Program-made: the position numbers and the translations under genes
Notes under the pieces: model-generated
Databases searched by the model: none
The model's input: the letters and a program-made list of their open reading frames with translations, nothing else
Told to the model about the DNA's origin: nothing
Shown here: positions 8,209-17,483 of the stretch, one piece after another
How positions within the stretch are numbered: position 1 is the stretch's first letter
Layout: each line of letters begins with the position of its first letter
Source of the DNA: Shewanella fidelis ATCC BAA-318
GTDB taxonomy: Bacteria > Pseudomonadota > Gammaproteobacteria > Enterobacterales > Shewanellaceae
Direction: 5' to 3'
Assembly: GCF_000518605.1 (NCBI RefSeq)
Contig: NZ_KI912459.1
Location: 223,235 to 287,234, forward strand
DNA length: 64,000 bases

Positions 8209-9052
8209 GCGAATCGTTGTAACTGGGGCGAGGGGGTTTTTAGGTAAACACCTTGTCAATGCTGCGAAAGAACGCGGCGATGAAGTGTTGTTAATTCATC
8301 GCGCTAGTGATGAGTTGGCGATTGGGTGTAATGATGAACAGCTTGAAGCTAAATTGAGCCAATTTGCTCCTGATGCAGTAGTGCATCTAGCGGCCACTTA
8401 TGCTGATTCTGCAAAAGGGGACGGACTACAAGCTAACTTATTATTACCTTTGCGTTTGCTTGAGTGGGCGGCATCAAATGGCGGGGTAAAGTTCATATCT
8501 GCCGGCAGTTTTTGGCAATATGGCGATCTGCAGTCTCCCGGTGCGGTGGACTTTTATAGCGCCAGTAAAAATGCGCTAATGGCTTACTTAGAGTATTACC
8601 GACAACGAGAGAAGGTCGAAGCATATCAACTTGTGCTTTCATCGACCTACGGCCCCGATGATCACCGCGGCAAATTGGTTGATTACTTAGTAAAGTGCGC
8701 TATCACTAATCAATCAGTCGAGCTGGGGAATAAAGCTAAGCAGTTCTCCCTAACGGATGTTAGGGATGTTGTTGCAGCAATATTAGGGGTGGTAGATGAC
8801 TCAAGCCAGCTTTCACAGCTGAGTTATAGAGTAAGAGCCGATGAGCTATATACCTTTGAGCAGTTATCTGAGCTATTTGCTGAATTAGGTGTGCCTCTAC
8901 ACCTCAAGTTTGATAATGCTGGTTTTCCTTTTGAGATCCTGACCCCATTAGACAGTGATGTCCCGCAGCTGCCAAGTTGGCAGCCTAGGTTTTGTCTTGC
9001 AGACTATTTAGGTTATGCGTTAAGCAATATTGAGCCTGCTGGTGGCGCATAA
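8201..9052 (+). CDS. NAD(P)-dependent CDP-3,6-dideoxyhexose reductase/epimerase-like protein
   Basis: 283 residues, extended SDR. The motif TGARGFLGKH is at the N-terminus, SAGSFWQYG in the middle, and FYSASKNALM supplies Y-x3-K. It directly follows rfbH with a TTG start in an eight-base overlap. The context suggests reduction of CDP-3,6-dideoxy-4-keto-glucose to a 3,6-dideoxyhexose (abequose, paratose or similar, as with RfbJ/RfbS), or reduction of a branched ketosugar as with YerF. The stereochemical outcome cannot be read from sequence. The last 40 bases overlap the tail of the converging glycosyltransferase gene. Confidence 0.75.
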   Translation: MNKRIVVTGARGFLGKHLVNAAKERGDEVLLIHRASDELAIGCNDEQLEAKLSQFAPDAVVHLAATYADSAKGDGLQANLLLPLRLLEWAASNGGVKFISAGSFWQYGDLQSPGAVDFYSASKNALMAYLEYYRQREKVEAYQLVLSSTYGPDDHRGKLVDYLVKCAITNQSVELGNKAKQFSLTDVRDVVAAILGVVDDSSQLSQLSYRVRADELYTFEQLSELFAELGVPLHLKFDNAGFPFEILTPLDSDVPQLPSWQPRFCLADYLGYALSNIEPAGGA

Positions 9053-9960
9053 GGTGCAGAACCTGATGGCAGTTCTGGCTTATCGATAGTGACTTGGCTG
9101 AGTTTATTTTCCAATTCAGAGATCTTTTCTTGGTAGAAGGCTGCCTCTTTTAATAAGCCGTTATTGTGCATTTCGTCTCGATAACGGTTTGCCAGTTTTA
9201 AGCTATTGAGTATCACACCACGGATTAAATTAACGTTTGATAGCTGGTATTTCTCAACAAACTCATCTTTCATCGCGATAACTTCATCTAAGGCGATGAG
9301 TTGCTGAACACATCTATTGGTTTCGTTTTCTTCATGTTTGCGATAAAGGAAAAGTGGTGCCTTTACGTAGGCAACTTGCTTTGCTATAGCACTCATATTG
9401 AGCCAAGCATGCCAGTCTGTGCAGAAGTTCTTAGTTTGATCAAACCAGCCAATGTCTTGCAATAACTGCTTTTGGAACATACAAGCTGTCAAAGGGAAGT
9501 TGTTACTTTTTAGAAAGATTTCACTTTGGGCTGAGCCAGGAATAATGACATTATCTTGATAAAAGGCCGTTTTAGGCGTGCGAATATCATTAATAAGAAA
9601 ATCATACTCAAAGAAGATAGCTTGTACTTGGTTTGATCTTGCGATGTTTTTTAAACGACAGATACTATCAGCAAGCAGTAAATCATCAGCACATAGCATG
9701 ATTACCCATTGCCCTTTAGCAGCTTGGACAACTTTATTCCAATGGGCTGACATCGATACCGTTTGCGGTTGCTGTAATAGGGTTAGCTGAGTTTTATGTT
9801 TAAATTGGTTAATCACATCTAAACTGGCGTCAGTTGAAGCATTATCTGAAATAATGACTTCAACATCAGTAAGATCTTGATTGAAAACAGCATCAAGCGT
9901 TTGTTTAAGCAATGAGCCGTGGTTGTAGTTTGGAATACAAATGCTGATTAATGGCTTCAC
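9013..9960 (-). CDS. Family 2 glycosyltransferase
   Basis: 315 residues with a GT-A fold start (ISICIPNYNHGSLLKQTLDAV), an IISDNASTD segment and a metal-binding LCADDLLL (DxD-like) near residue 95. The C-terminal 80 residues are helical and polar. It begins at GTG 9960, whose G overlaps the TAG stop of the radical SAM gene (TAGTG), so it is the last gene of the leftward operon. It probably adds a sugar of this island to the flagellin or surface glycan. Donor and acceptor are unknown. Confidence 0.82.
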   Translation of the reverse strand: MKPLISICIPNYNHGSLLKQTLDAVFNQDLTDVEVIISDNASTDASLDVINQFKHKTQLTLLQQPQTVSMSAHWNKVVQAAKGQWVIMLCADDLLLADSICRLKNIARSNQVQAIFFEYDFLINDIRTPKTAFYQDNVIIPGSAQSEIFLKSNNFPLTACMFQKQLLQDIGWFDQTKNFCTDWHAWLNMSAIAKQVAYVKAPLFLYRKHEENETNRCVQQLIALDEVIAMKDEFVEKYQLSNVNLIRGVILNSLKLANRYRDEMHNNGLLKEAAFYQEKISELENKLSQVTIDKPELPSGSAPYAPPAGSILLNA

Positions 9961-11396
9961 TAAATAATTCCCTCACCAACTTTTCGAGCTGATGTTGCAT
10001 ATACTGGTGCACACCACTGCTTGTCATATGAAGAGTAGTGAACGCCACTTTGTTGATTTTTTTGGTTGATCCGAGTCCGAACTTGGGTGCCATAGTCGAA
10101 GGCTTTATTGATTTTTTCTGCCGGATAATCCGGAAGATCCACCATTGAGCCATAACTGCCGTCATAATCAGAGTCGGTCATAATTAACCAGTCAGCTTCT
10201 TTGGCTTTAGTAAAAAATGGCGTGCCTTGTAACGGGGTATTAATAGAGAGCGAGAACTCCTGTATATAACCTTGGCTATGGAGCTTTTCTACGGTATCTA
10301 GCGACTCGATATCTGAGTCGAAATTGGCCCCAACAGTGCCAACAGACATGGTACCGTATATTTTGATGCCTAACTCTTTGCAGTCATGAAGCACGTCTAA
10401 TAGGCGGCTGACATTACTTTTAGATCTAAATTTAGAAATGTGTTGCATGACTGATTCATCTAAGCTTTCTAAACCAATCCTGATCTTGTAATAACCGGCT
10501 TGCTTCATCAGCTTGAGGGTTTCAGTATCAAGGGTGTCGTAATTACCCATACAATTAAATTTTAATTGCTGGTTGAGTCCTTCATCGATAAGTCGTTGGC
10601 ACAAGGCTCGCAAATATTGACGATTAATCGTATGCGCTTCTTCATTAAAGAAAATGCCCTCTAAATCCGGAATCGTTGATTGTAGGTATTTTATTTCTGC
10701 AATCACATCATCAATTTCACGTACTCTGTGGTTTGGGCGACCGTAATAAACGTTGGCTACTACACAAAAGTTGCACATCACTGGGCAGCCACGAGTGACC
10801 CACATTTCAACTTCGTTATATTCTGAGCCATATAAGCGGCAATAATCTCTTCTTTTGATATCGTTATCTTCGGGAAAGGGAAGTGTATCTACATCCAGAA
10901 GTTGACGGCGACTATTTGGATAGATCCCGGCTATATCGCTGGCAAATCCACTTTCAATCAGTTCTACAATTGAGGCTTCAAATTCACCTATTGCAACGTA
11001 ATCCGCACCTTGGCTGAGCGTGTCCTCAGCTGTTGCTGTAGGCTGTGGGCCGCAAGCAATAATTTTTAAGTTCGGTAATTCACGCTTAAGTGTAGTGAAG
11101 ATAGCCTTCTGCTTACTGTAGATAATCGAGTCGATTTCAACGATTAATACATCAGGATTCAGTTTGCGCACAATATCGATATATTCTTCTGAATCAACAC
11201 CATAGTAATTCATATCAACCATTTTCACTTGGTGCGTTGTTGATTGTTTCAACATCGCAGTGAGGTAGGCTAAATTAAATGGGTAAAATGACGTGACTTT
11301 GTACTGTCCAGAGCTCCCGCTCCATCGACTAGGGTAGTAATCTATCTGTTCACCAAGTTCGGTTCTGCCAACCGGGGTTGTGACAAGAATAAACAT
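9960..11396 (-). CDS. B12-binding-domain radical SAM protein
   Basis: 478 residues. Residues 1-150 form a cobalamin-binding-like Rossmann domain. The radical SAM cluster motif follows as C204-P-V-M-C208-N-F-C211, with the GLESLDESV segment further on. Proteins of this architecture are often C- or P-methyltransferases, including ones acting on sugars and antibiotics, or cyclases. The upstream PseF/PseG-like fusion gene ends 9 bases away, and the GT2 gene overlaps its stop. The setting suggests methylation or rearrangement of the island's sugar or its acyl group. The reaction is not predictable from sequence. Confidence 0.82.
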   Translation of the reverse strand: MFILVTTPVGRTELGEQIDYYPSRWSGSSGQYKVTSFYPFNLAYLTAMLKQSTTHQVKMVDMNYYGVDSEEYIDIVRKLNPDVLIVEIDSIIYSKQKAIFTTLKRELPNLKIIACGPQPTATAEDTLSQGADYVAIGEFEASIVELIESGFASDIAGIYPNSRRQLLDVDTLPFPEDNDIKRRDYCRLYGSEYNEVEMWVTRGCPVMCNFCVVANVYYGRPNHRVREIDDVIAEIKYLQSTIPDLEGIFFNEEAHTINRQYLRALCQRLIDEGLNQQLKFNCMGNYDTLDTETLKLMKQAGYYKIRIGLESLDESVMQHISKFRSKSNVSRLLDVLHDCKELGIKIYGTMSVGTVGANFDSDIESLDTVEKLHSQGYIQEFSLSINTPLQGTPFFTKAKEADWLIMTDSDYDGSYGSMVDLPDYPAEKINKAFDYGTQVRTRINQKNQQSGVHYSSYDKQWCAPVYATSARKVGEGII

Positions 11397-11405
11397 AGTG
11401 CTTCC

Positions 11406-13124
11406 TTATACTTTAGCGTTTTTGTCTAACAGCGTGCGAACATGGTTTGCTAATGCTGTTAATCCATTTTTAGTGGTAAATAATGAGCGGCACTTTTCAG
11501 CAAGCCTAGCTTGCTGCATTGGACTGCTTTGAATGTTGACTAACAGCTCTGCGATATCATCAAGCTTCTCAACCATTTCACATGCTTGTTGCGCGCGTAG
11601 TGCTTTAAGCTCGTTTTCGCTGCATAAATGCTGGGTTGGTAATAAGATGACGGCGGCACCTTGTGCCATGGACTCAAATAGAGACAAGCCATAACATGTG
11701 ACAACGATCTTTGCTGTGGCAATCAAATCATTAAGATCGGCTGGGTTTTGTAGGCACTCAATAGCGGCGTTTGGCATGATATTTGGGGCACTCGCCATTG
11801 GCCCTTGGACCCACACATAGCGCCAATCTTGATCGAGTTTAGGTAATAATAGATCTGGTAAAACATCACCATAACCTAACGCATCACTGCCGCCTGTAAG
11901 GATTAAAACAATATTTTGTTTTGTTGATGCTGAAGCTGTAGGCAATAAATAGTTTTGCCAGCCAAAATCGACTTTAGGATCGCTTAACTCACTATAAAAG
12001 CTCGGTACAAAAAGCAGATCACACCAAGGCAATAGAGCAGACATTTTGTCTAAGGCCACAATTGGAATTTGCTGATGTTGCTTTTTGAGGCAAATGGTTT
12101 CTAGCATCTCCAGTGGAATATGTTCTGGGTGAAGATCGATAATCAATAATTTATTGATATCGTTATTCATATGGGCAAGAAAATCAGCTGTTTCACTAAA
12201 CCAATGTGGTTTGCACTTTAGCCATGGTAGTTGAGTCTCTTCACCTAAAATAACCACTTCTGTTGCAACGCTTAACTGCTCTTGTAACGCATCGGCAATA
12301 AGCGCGCAGCGCTTTAAGTGGCCGAGGCCGACTAGCGGGCCTATCTGACAATAAATAGAGACTTTTTCATATTGACGATCAGGTGCCTTTTGATTGACAT
12401 GAGCGTTAATTGACAGCAGATTTTCATCTTTTTGTAGCTGCTTAATAACCCATGTTAGGCTCACAATGCTATCGCTTGGGTTCGCTGCGTACCAGCGTTG
12501 GTAGACTTCAGCCATAAAGCGATAGTCGGCTTGGGTGTCGACAGAAATCCTGTGTTTTATAGCGGAAAAATCGTCGCTATCAGCAATAGATAGTTTGTTC
12601 AGAACTGGTGATAAGCTATCAGCATAACCAACATGTTCACGTGACATTGCGCATTGACTGGCTTGCATCAGTTTGTTCCAGCCTGCCAGTGTATAGAACG
12701 CCATTCCTTCATGAATACTTTTTATGTCAGTACTTAATTGAATCGTGTCTTTAGTCTCTGCACCTGATAAGGATGTTATGGCATGGTCGATAAAGCCGGG
12801 ATCGATTAACGGGCAATCACCGCAGATATATACGATAAAACGCGGTTGTTGTTGCTGAATAATAAAATCAAGCCTCGCCATGAGATCATTGACATCCCCA
12901 GTATATGGCGTGCAATTAACATGATGATCAGCAGCCCAATCAATCAAAGGTTGATTAAATTCATCTGCGGTTGTCGCCAACTGTATTGTGTCAATTTGCT
13001 GGCATTGCTTTAGTCGTTGGCAAATGCGTTCGATCATAGGCTTGCCAGCAAGTTGCAGCAGATGCTTATTGGGCAGTCGGCTTGAATTTAACCTAGCCCC
13101 CACAATAGCGAGCGTGTTAGTCAT
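11406..13124 (-). CDS. Fusion of SpsF-type cytidylyltransferase and PseG-like glycosyltransferase/hydrolase domain
   Basis: 572 residues from ATG 13124, chosen because GGAG sits five bases upstream. A longer frame from 13160 would add twelve unlikely residues. The N-terminal 230 residues match the SpsF-like cytidylyltransferase group (GARLNSSRLPNKHLLQLAGKP, then CGDCPLIDP). The C-terminal half, beginning near IYCQIGPLVGLGHLKRC, resembles PseG/SpsG (UDP-sugar hydrolase of pseudaminate synthesis). In other bacteria these are separate genes, for example spsF and spsG of Bacillus. One polypeptide could thus supply both nucleotide removal and CMP activation. It overlaps the GH57-like gene by eight bases. 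Confidence 0.8.
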   Translation of the reverse strand: MTNTLAIVGARLNSSRLPNKHLLQLAGKPMIERICQRLKQCQQIDTIQLATTADEFNQPLIDWAADHHVNCTPYTGDVNDLMARLDFIIQQQQPRFIVYICGDCPLIDPGFIDHAITSLSGAETKDTIQLSTDIKSIHEGMAFYTLAGWNKLMQASQCAMSREHVGYADSLSPVLNKLSIADSDDFSAIKHRISVDTQADYRFMAEVYQRWYAANPSDSIVSLTWVIKQLQKDENLLSINAHVNQKAPDRQYEKVSIYCQIGPLVGLGHLKRCALIADALQEQLSVATEVVILGEETQLPWLKCKPHWFSETADFLAHMNNDINKLLIIDLHPEHIPLEMLETICLKKQHQQIPIVALDKMSALLPWCDLLFVPSFYSELSDPKVDFGWQNYLLPTASASTKQNIVLILTGGSDALGYGDVLPDLLLPKLDQDWRYVWVQGPMASAPNIMPNAAIECLQNPADLNDLIATAKIVVTCYGLSLFESMAQGAAVILLPTQHLCSENELKALRAQQACEMVEKLDDIAELLVNIQSSPMQQARLAEKCRSLFTTKNGLTALANHVRTLLDKNAKV

Positions 13125-15039
13125 GAAGTCTCCGGCAAGTCGGTTTAATACAGTATTCAAAGTCTAATAAAGTGCCGTTTTGTTTGAGGGTTTCGTCAGC
13201 TTCAGCTAATGAAAACCACACTCGATTGAGATACTGATGATTGATTTTCTTGCTTGAAATCATTGGCAGCGCAGCGCACTTAGCCGGATCCCAAGTTATT
13301 TGAATTCCAGTATTATTTACGCCGAAGAGTAGCTCACCATTGGTAGCGCCAATTGCGCTATTCGCTGAGACCAGTGAAGACACCGGCGCACCTTGGTCGA
13401 TATCAGAGCTAAGTTGAAAATGCTCTTTTTGATAACCACCTAAGTGGCAGGCATACCATGGACGTTGTGAGCAATCCTGCATGGTAATAAAGCCTAAGCG
13501 AATGGCGGCTTCTGGACGTAGGCTATCTTCAAAATGAAATCCGCAGTGCACAGACTCTTGCTCAAGCATATACCACTTCAATAACCCACCGGTCTTGAGC
13601 TTTTGATGGCAATAAATCACTAAATTGCCGTCTTTTTGGCCGAGTTGATAGTCCACTTTATTAAGATCTGTCACTCTATCTCTGTCTCTAAAGCGTTCGA
13701 ATAGTAAGTGATTACTATAGAAATCAGCGCCATAGCTTATATGATCAAAATAACCATGAGATAGGGTGGCTAATGTCGGTTTAAATTGTTGTGAGCTGAA
13801 GCTGAGCTGCTCGATGGCAAGTCCGCGATTTGCATTCAGGCTCAGTGCTAAGTGAGGGGTGCGCACATGTAAGCGATGCCTTTCTGCATCGTAATCAATT
13901 TTGAACTGCTCGGTGTCAAGTTGATACTGGTTTTGCCATGACTCGAAAACGGGCGCTGGTTGATTAACTGCTGCTAGGTTGAGACGGTCATATCTTGATT
14001 GTGTGAGATGAGTGCGCAGATCGCTACTCCACATTCTACATAGCGAGCGCCACAGAGAATCGTCAGCAGCTGTTTGTTTTAGTTGTTGCCATTGCTGATA
14101 GCACAAGGTATTTAAAAGCAGGTCGTTACGACCACTAAGTGCCCAACGGGTAATATTGTACTTGGCTTGTTTTTTGACCGAGACCGGATGTTCAGCATTC
14201 GTTAATGCCAAAGGCTGCTGTTTTTGCCAGAGGTTAAGGATCTCAGAAGGGCATTGCCAATTAAATTGCTTACTTGTGGCTAAAAAATTAAATAGTGCGG
14301 CAATTCTTTGCCATTCACCCTGTGTAGATTTTGTTTCTGTTTGATATCGGCCAGGTCGAAAATCAAATACTTCTGCATCACTACCATAAATAGGAAATGC
14401 GCTCATATTTTGCTGGCACACAGTGCTGAGGTAGTCAGTATAATCAGCTAATGGTAGTTCGCCATGGGCATAGCGTTGGAACTTTTGAAACGCGATAGCA
14501 TTGTTCCAAATCACTTTGATTTCACGGCCACTTGCAGCAGTTAATGATTGTGGACGCTCGAGAGCCTTGGTAGTCCAGTTGGGGTTGTGAGAGTAAGGGT
14601 TATCCCATTCAACCACGACCGCTTCGAAACCGACATCTATGTATACGTCAAGTAAGCCTGCGGATGTCGCTTGCTCATTGATATAGGCAATTTTCGGTGT
14701 CACTTGTAGCTGTTGTTGATAGCTTTTTTGGCCGAGCACTAGATTGGCTCGGTTGACTTCGGCAGGGATAAGCGGGCCTATAATTTGGCTGTCACCACTG
14801 GCAATTAACTCACATTTTTGCTGTTGTAAAAGCGAACGAAACAGCGCTATCCATTTGCTATCAACTTTTGCTATACACTCAAGTGTATAGGCTGTCATTT
14901 CAATTCCGACTGGGATCCCTTGTTGAGCCAACTTGAGTAGCGGCCAATAACAGTGTTTGATAACGTCTAAATGTTGCTCTTGTTCGATTGACGAAAACGC
15001 AAGATTCAAATGAAAAACAGTATAGAGATTAACAGCCAT
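13117..15039 (-). CDS. GH57-like glycoside hydrolase/deacetylase-fold protein
   Basis: 640 residues. The N-terminal 260 residues look like a GH57 (beta/alpha)7 barrel: FHLNL at residue 9 in place of the HQP motif, CELIASGDSQIIGPLIP near 76-92, YINEQA with Glu122 at the nucleophile position, and GSDAEVF with Asp221 at the acid position. The rest is beta-rich. GH57 enzymes cut or rearrange alpha-glucans and other glycans. There is no signal peptide, so it should act in the cytoplasm. Inside a nucleotide-sugar operon its role is unclear. It could trim a glycan intermediate or act in storage-glucan supply. The catalytic residues are assigned by eye. Confidence 0.65.
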   Translation of the reverse strand: MAVNLYTVFHLNLAFSSIEQEQHLDVIKHCYWPLLKLAQQGIPVGIEMTAYTLECIAKVDSKWIALFRSLLQQQKCELIASGDSQIIGPLIPAEVNRANLVLGQKSYQQQLQVTPKIAYINEQATSAGLLDVYIDVGFEAVVVEWDNPYSHNPNWTTKALERPQSLTAASGREIKVIWNNAIAFQKFQRYAHGELPLADYTDYLSTVCQQNMSAFPIYGSDAEVFDFRPGRYQTETKSTQGEWQRIAALFNFLATSKQFNWQCPSEILNLWQKQQPLALTNAEHPVSVKKQAKYNITRWALSGRNDLLLNTLCYQQWQQLKQTAADDSLWRSLCRMWSSDLRTHLTQSRYDRLNLAAVNQPAPVFESWQNQYQLDTEQFKIDYDAERHRLHVRTPHLALSLNANRGLAIEQLSFSSQQFKPTLATLSHGYFDHISYGADFYSNHLLFERFRDRDRVTDLNKVDYQLGQKDGNLVIYCHQKLKTGGLLKWYMLEQESVHCGFHFEDSLRPEAAIRLGFITMQDCSQRPWYACHLGGYQKEHFQLSSDIDQGAPVSSLVSANSAIGATNGELLFGVNNTGIQITWDPAKCAALPMISSKKINHQYLNRVWFSLAEADETLKQNGTLLDFEYCIKPTCRRLHD

Positions 15040-15041
15040 AG

Positions 15042-16268
15042 TTATTGTTCATACTCGATTGTAATGCAGGCTAAAGCAGAGAGTGATTTTTCGATTGCTT
15101 GTTGCTTCGTTGCACCACAAGCGATAGCAAAACCCGCTCTTTGGGTGTGATTGGCAAGCGGCTGAATAATATCTCCGGCATTAATAAATAGCTTTAGCAT
15201 CTCAACCCCTTCGGTTTGATAAGCTTTATCCAAGCCGTTTATCGCTCGGATTTTGCCAGGTGCTAGATCTAAATAACGAATTGCAACCGCATTGTTTTTA
15301 GTCGGTGTTACAGCATCGGTCGTTAACGAATAACCGAGGGCTAATTTTATCGCTTGTTCGATAAAATTAACCCCAGTGGCCAGCGGGATCTGCGTGGTGG
15401 AAAAAAAGCCACCAGATAAACGTCCGGCTATTTCAATGACTTTTGCACCGTCTTTGGTATACACCATATCGCCTTTAGCAACGCCTTGAGTGATCCCTAA
15501 ACAGGCGGCAGCTTGCTCAACAGTTTCAGTAACAGCAAGTTTGACGTCATCGCTTATAGCAGTTGGGGAGTCGCCGCCATTTTCGATGATAAATGGCTTG
15601 GTTCTTGGCAGCCATTCATAATTTCTGTCGGCAAAGCCCAGAGTATACGCTTTGCCGTTATCAATGAGTGTTTCTGTACTGAATTGTGGTCCAGCCAGAT
15701 ACTCTTCCAGCATGACTCGTGCAGTTGGCGACTCTTGAGCTGCCAACTGCCAAGCTTCAGCAAGTTGCTCAAAATGTTCAATTAGCTGAACACCTCTAGC
15801 CCCACGACTATCGACAGGCTTAATAATCAAAGGCAGGCCAATTTCTTCAGCACGCGCTTGCAGTAACGTCATATCAGAAACGTCAGCGTATCGCGGAATA
15901 GCGACGCCTTCAGCTTTAAGCCTATCTTTCATTGCAAGTTTGTCTGAAACCCAAAATGCTGACTCAATAGATAGTCCTGGTAGTCCTAGCGCATTGGTGA
16001 CTGTGGCTACGCTCATCGGTACATCGGCACACATTGCAATAGCGCCGTCGAGAGTAATTCCTTGCTCTGCTAGGGCTTTTACTTGCTCAAGAATAGCGGC
16101 GCCATCATAGGTACTGGCAATAATTCTCCAGTCAGCCATTTCTAGACCCGGAGCTTGAGGGTTGCCATCGGCAATGATTAGCGTTAAGCCCATTGCTTTA
16201 GCTGTTTTAATGCCTTCACAGGCCTCTATGCCTGCGCCAATGATTAATAGGTTTTTATTGAATGGCAT
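15042..16268 (-). CDS. ATP-grasp carboxylate-amine ligase-like protein
   Basis: 408 residues with the three-part ATP-grasp layout. A pre-ATP-grasp Rossmann start (LLIIGAGIEACEGIKTAKAMG) is followed by GLPLIIKPVDSRGARGV near residue 145 and VIEIAGRLSGGFFS for metal/ATP binding near residue 280. It resembles PurK/PurT, carbamoyl-phosphate synthase and BacD-like amino-acid ligases. The 16268 start directly abuts the methyltransferase stop, and the GH57-like gene begins three bases after its own stop. It may join an acyl or amino-acid carboxylate to an amino sugar. The substrate is an inference from context only. Confidence 0.75.
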   Translation of the reverse strand: MPFNKNLLIIGAGIEACEGIKTAKAMGLTLIIADGNPQAPGLEMADWRIIASTYDGAAILEQVKALAEQGITLDGAIAMCADVPMSVATVTNALGLPGLSIESAFWVSDKLAMKDRLKAEGVAIPRYADVSDMTLLQARAEEIGLPLIIKPVDSRGARGVQLIEHFEQLAEAWQLAAQESPTARVMLEEYLAGPQFSTETLIDNGKAYTLGFADRNYEWLPRTKPFIIENGGDSPTAISDDVKLAVTETVEQAAACLGITQGVAKGDMVYTKDGAKVIEIAGRLSGGFFSTTQIPLATGVNFIEQAIKLALGYSLTTDAVTPTKNNAVAIRYLDLAPGKIRAINGLDKAYQTEGVEMLKLFINAGDIIQPLANHTQRAGFAIACGATKQQAIEKSLSALACITIEYEQ

Positions 16269-17483
16269 TTAATGGGCCTTAGTATCGTCAACATTATGTA
16301 ATCTAAGGGTATTAACCCCTTTAGCCCTAAGCCAATCAAGGGCGTCATAGATCTCTTTCTCTGAAGCGTAGGAGGAGATAATAACCGTATCGCCCGCTTG
16401 CCATTGAATGCTATCAGGGGCTTGGCAAATCCAATCTCCTTGGCGCAATCCCCATTTTAATGATGAGGTATCAGTTAGTCCGGCAATGTGCCACTGCTGC
16501 AGTAAATCTGTATTGGCAACAATTTGGCTGGTATGAATGCCTGCTCCCCAGAGGAAAATTCGTTCGCTTTTTTCAAGCTCTGGGTTGATGCTATCAAGAC
16601 AACCTTGCCAATATTCAACTTCTTTAGTGCGATAGTCTTTTAAGATCTTGGTGTTTTTCTGCACTTCAGGGAAAAAATGGTCATAGTGTTGTTGTGCTTT
16701 GCTACTGGCAAGCACACCAATAATTGGAGACAGATTACTGTTAAAATGCTCAACAACAGAGACAGGGCTATAACCTGCGTCTGTTAAGCTTCTTAAGAGG
16801 TTCTCTTTGGTGTAATAATTGATATGTTCAAACGAGAAAAAGCCAGGGCATAGGCTTTTTGGGTTAGCCATTAATGGCACTTCAACGTAAATAAAGCCTT
16901 CTTTTGTCTCATCATGTAGTGCCCTACATTTAGCTAACGTCTGCTGTGGCTGGTATAAATGTTCCAACACATGGGTAAGCAAAATGAGATCGAAACTTTC
17001 ATTAACCTGAAACGCTTCAGCACTGCTGTGAATGCAGTCAATGTCATAGACTCGTTTCGCTATTTCAACCGAGGCATTGCCGGGCTCAACGCCAATAACT
17101 CGTTGGACTCCCGCATCACGAAAACGTGACAGGGTATAACCGTCAGAGCTGCCGATCTGCAGTACTGAGTCTGGAAGCGTGCCTATGCCACGTTTGATAA
17201 ACTGAATTTGCTCATCGAGATCGCGGATTTTTGCGTCTGAAGGGCGCTCTTGACGCCCTGGATTGGTGTAAACAGCCATTGAGCTGTAAAACATCATCAT
17301 CTCGTTAAAGCTAACCGTAGGGCTTTGACAGACAGAGCCGCAGTCCGGGCAAATTGAAAAACCAATCTCTCTCGGTTTTAAGCCGGGCAGTACCCAAGTT
17401 GTTGAAAAAATTACTTCAGTTTTTGAGCCACAAATAAAACAGTCTCGTATCACTTTTTCGTTAACCAAAATACATCCCACCAT
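16269..17483 (-). CDS. Zinc-containing SAM C-methyltransferase-like protein
   Basis: 404 residues. An N-terminal zinc-binding module (Cys15, Cys18, Cys45, Cys48) is followed by a class I SAM fold (VLQIGSSDGYTLSRF near residue 105, LTHVLEHL near 170) and a C-terminal Rossmann-like domain (IFLWGAGIHTSQIV). This layout is that of sugar C-methyltransferases of the NovU/TylC3 kind, which methylate ketosugars at C3 or C5. Some relatives have lost methylation and serve other roles. The ATG at 17483 overlaps the SDR gene by 23 bases. TTG 17468 is a possible alternative start. The acceptor is unknown. Confidence 0.77.
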   Translation of the reverse strand: MVGCILVNEKVIRDCFICGSKTEVIFSTTWVLPGLKPREIGFSICPDCGSVCQSPTVSFNEMMMFYSSMAVYTNPGRQERPSDAKIRDLDEQIQFIKRGIGTLPDSVLQIGSSDGYTLSRFRDAGVQRVIGVEPGNASVEIAKRVYDIDCIHSSAEAFQVNESFDLILLTHVLEHLYQPQQTLAKCRALHDETKEGFIYVEVPLMANPKSLCPGFFSFEHINYYTKENLLRSLTDAGYSPVSVVEHFNSNLSPIIGVLASSKAQQHYDHFFPEVQKNTKILKDYRTKEVEYWQGCLDSINPELEKSERIFLWGAGIHTSQIVANTDLLQQWHIAGLTDTSSLKWGLRQGDWICQAPDSIQWQAGDTVIISSYASEKEIYDALDWLRAKGVNTLRLHNVDDTKAH

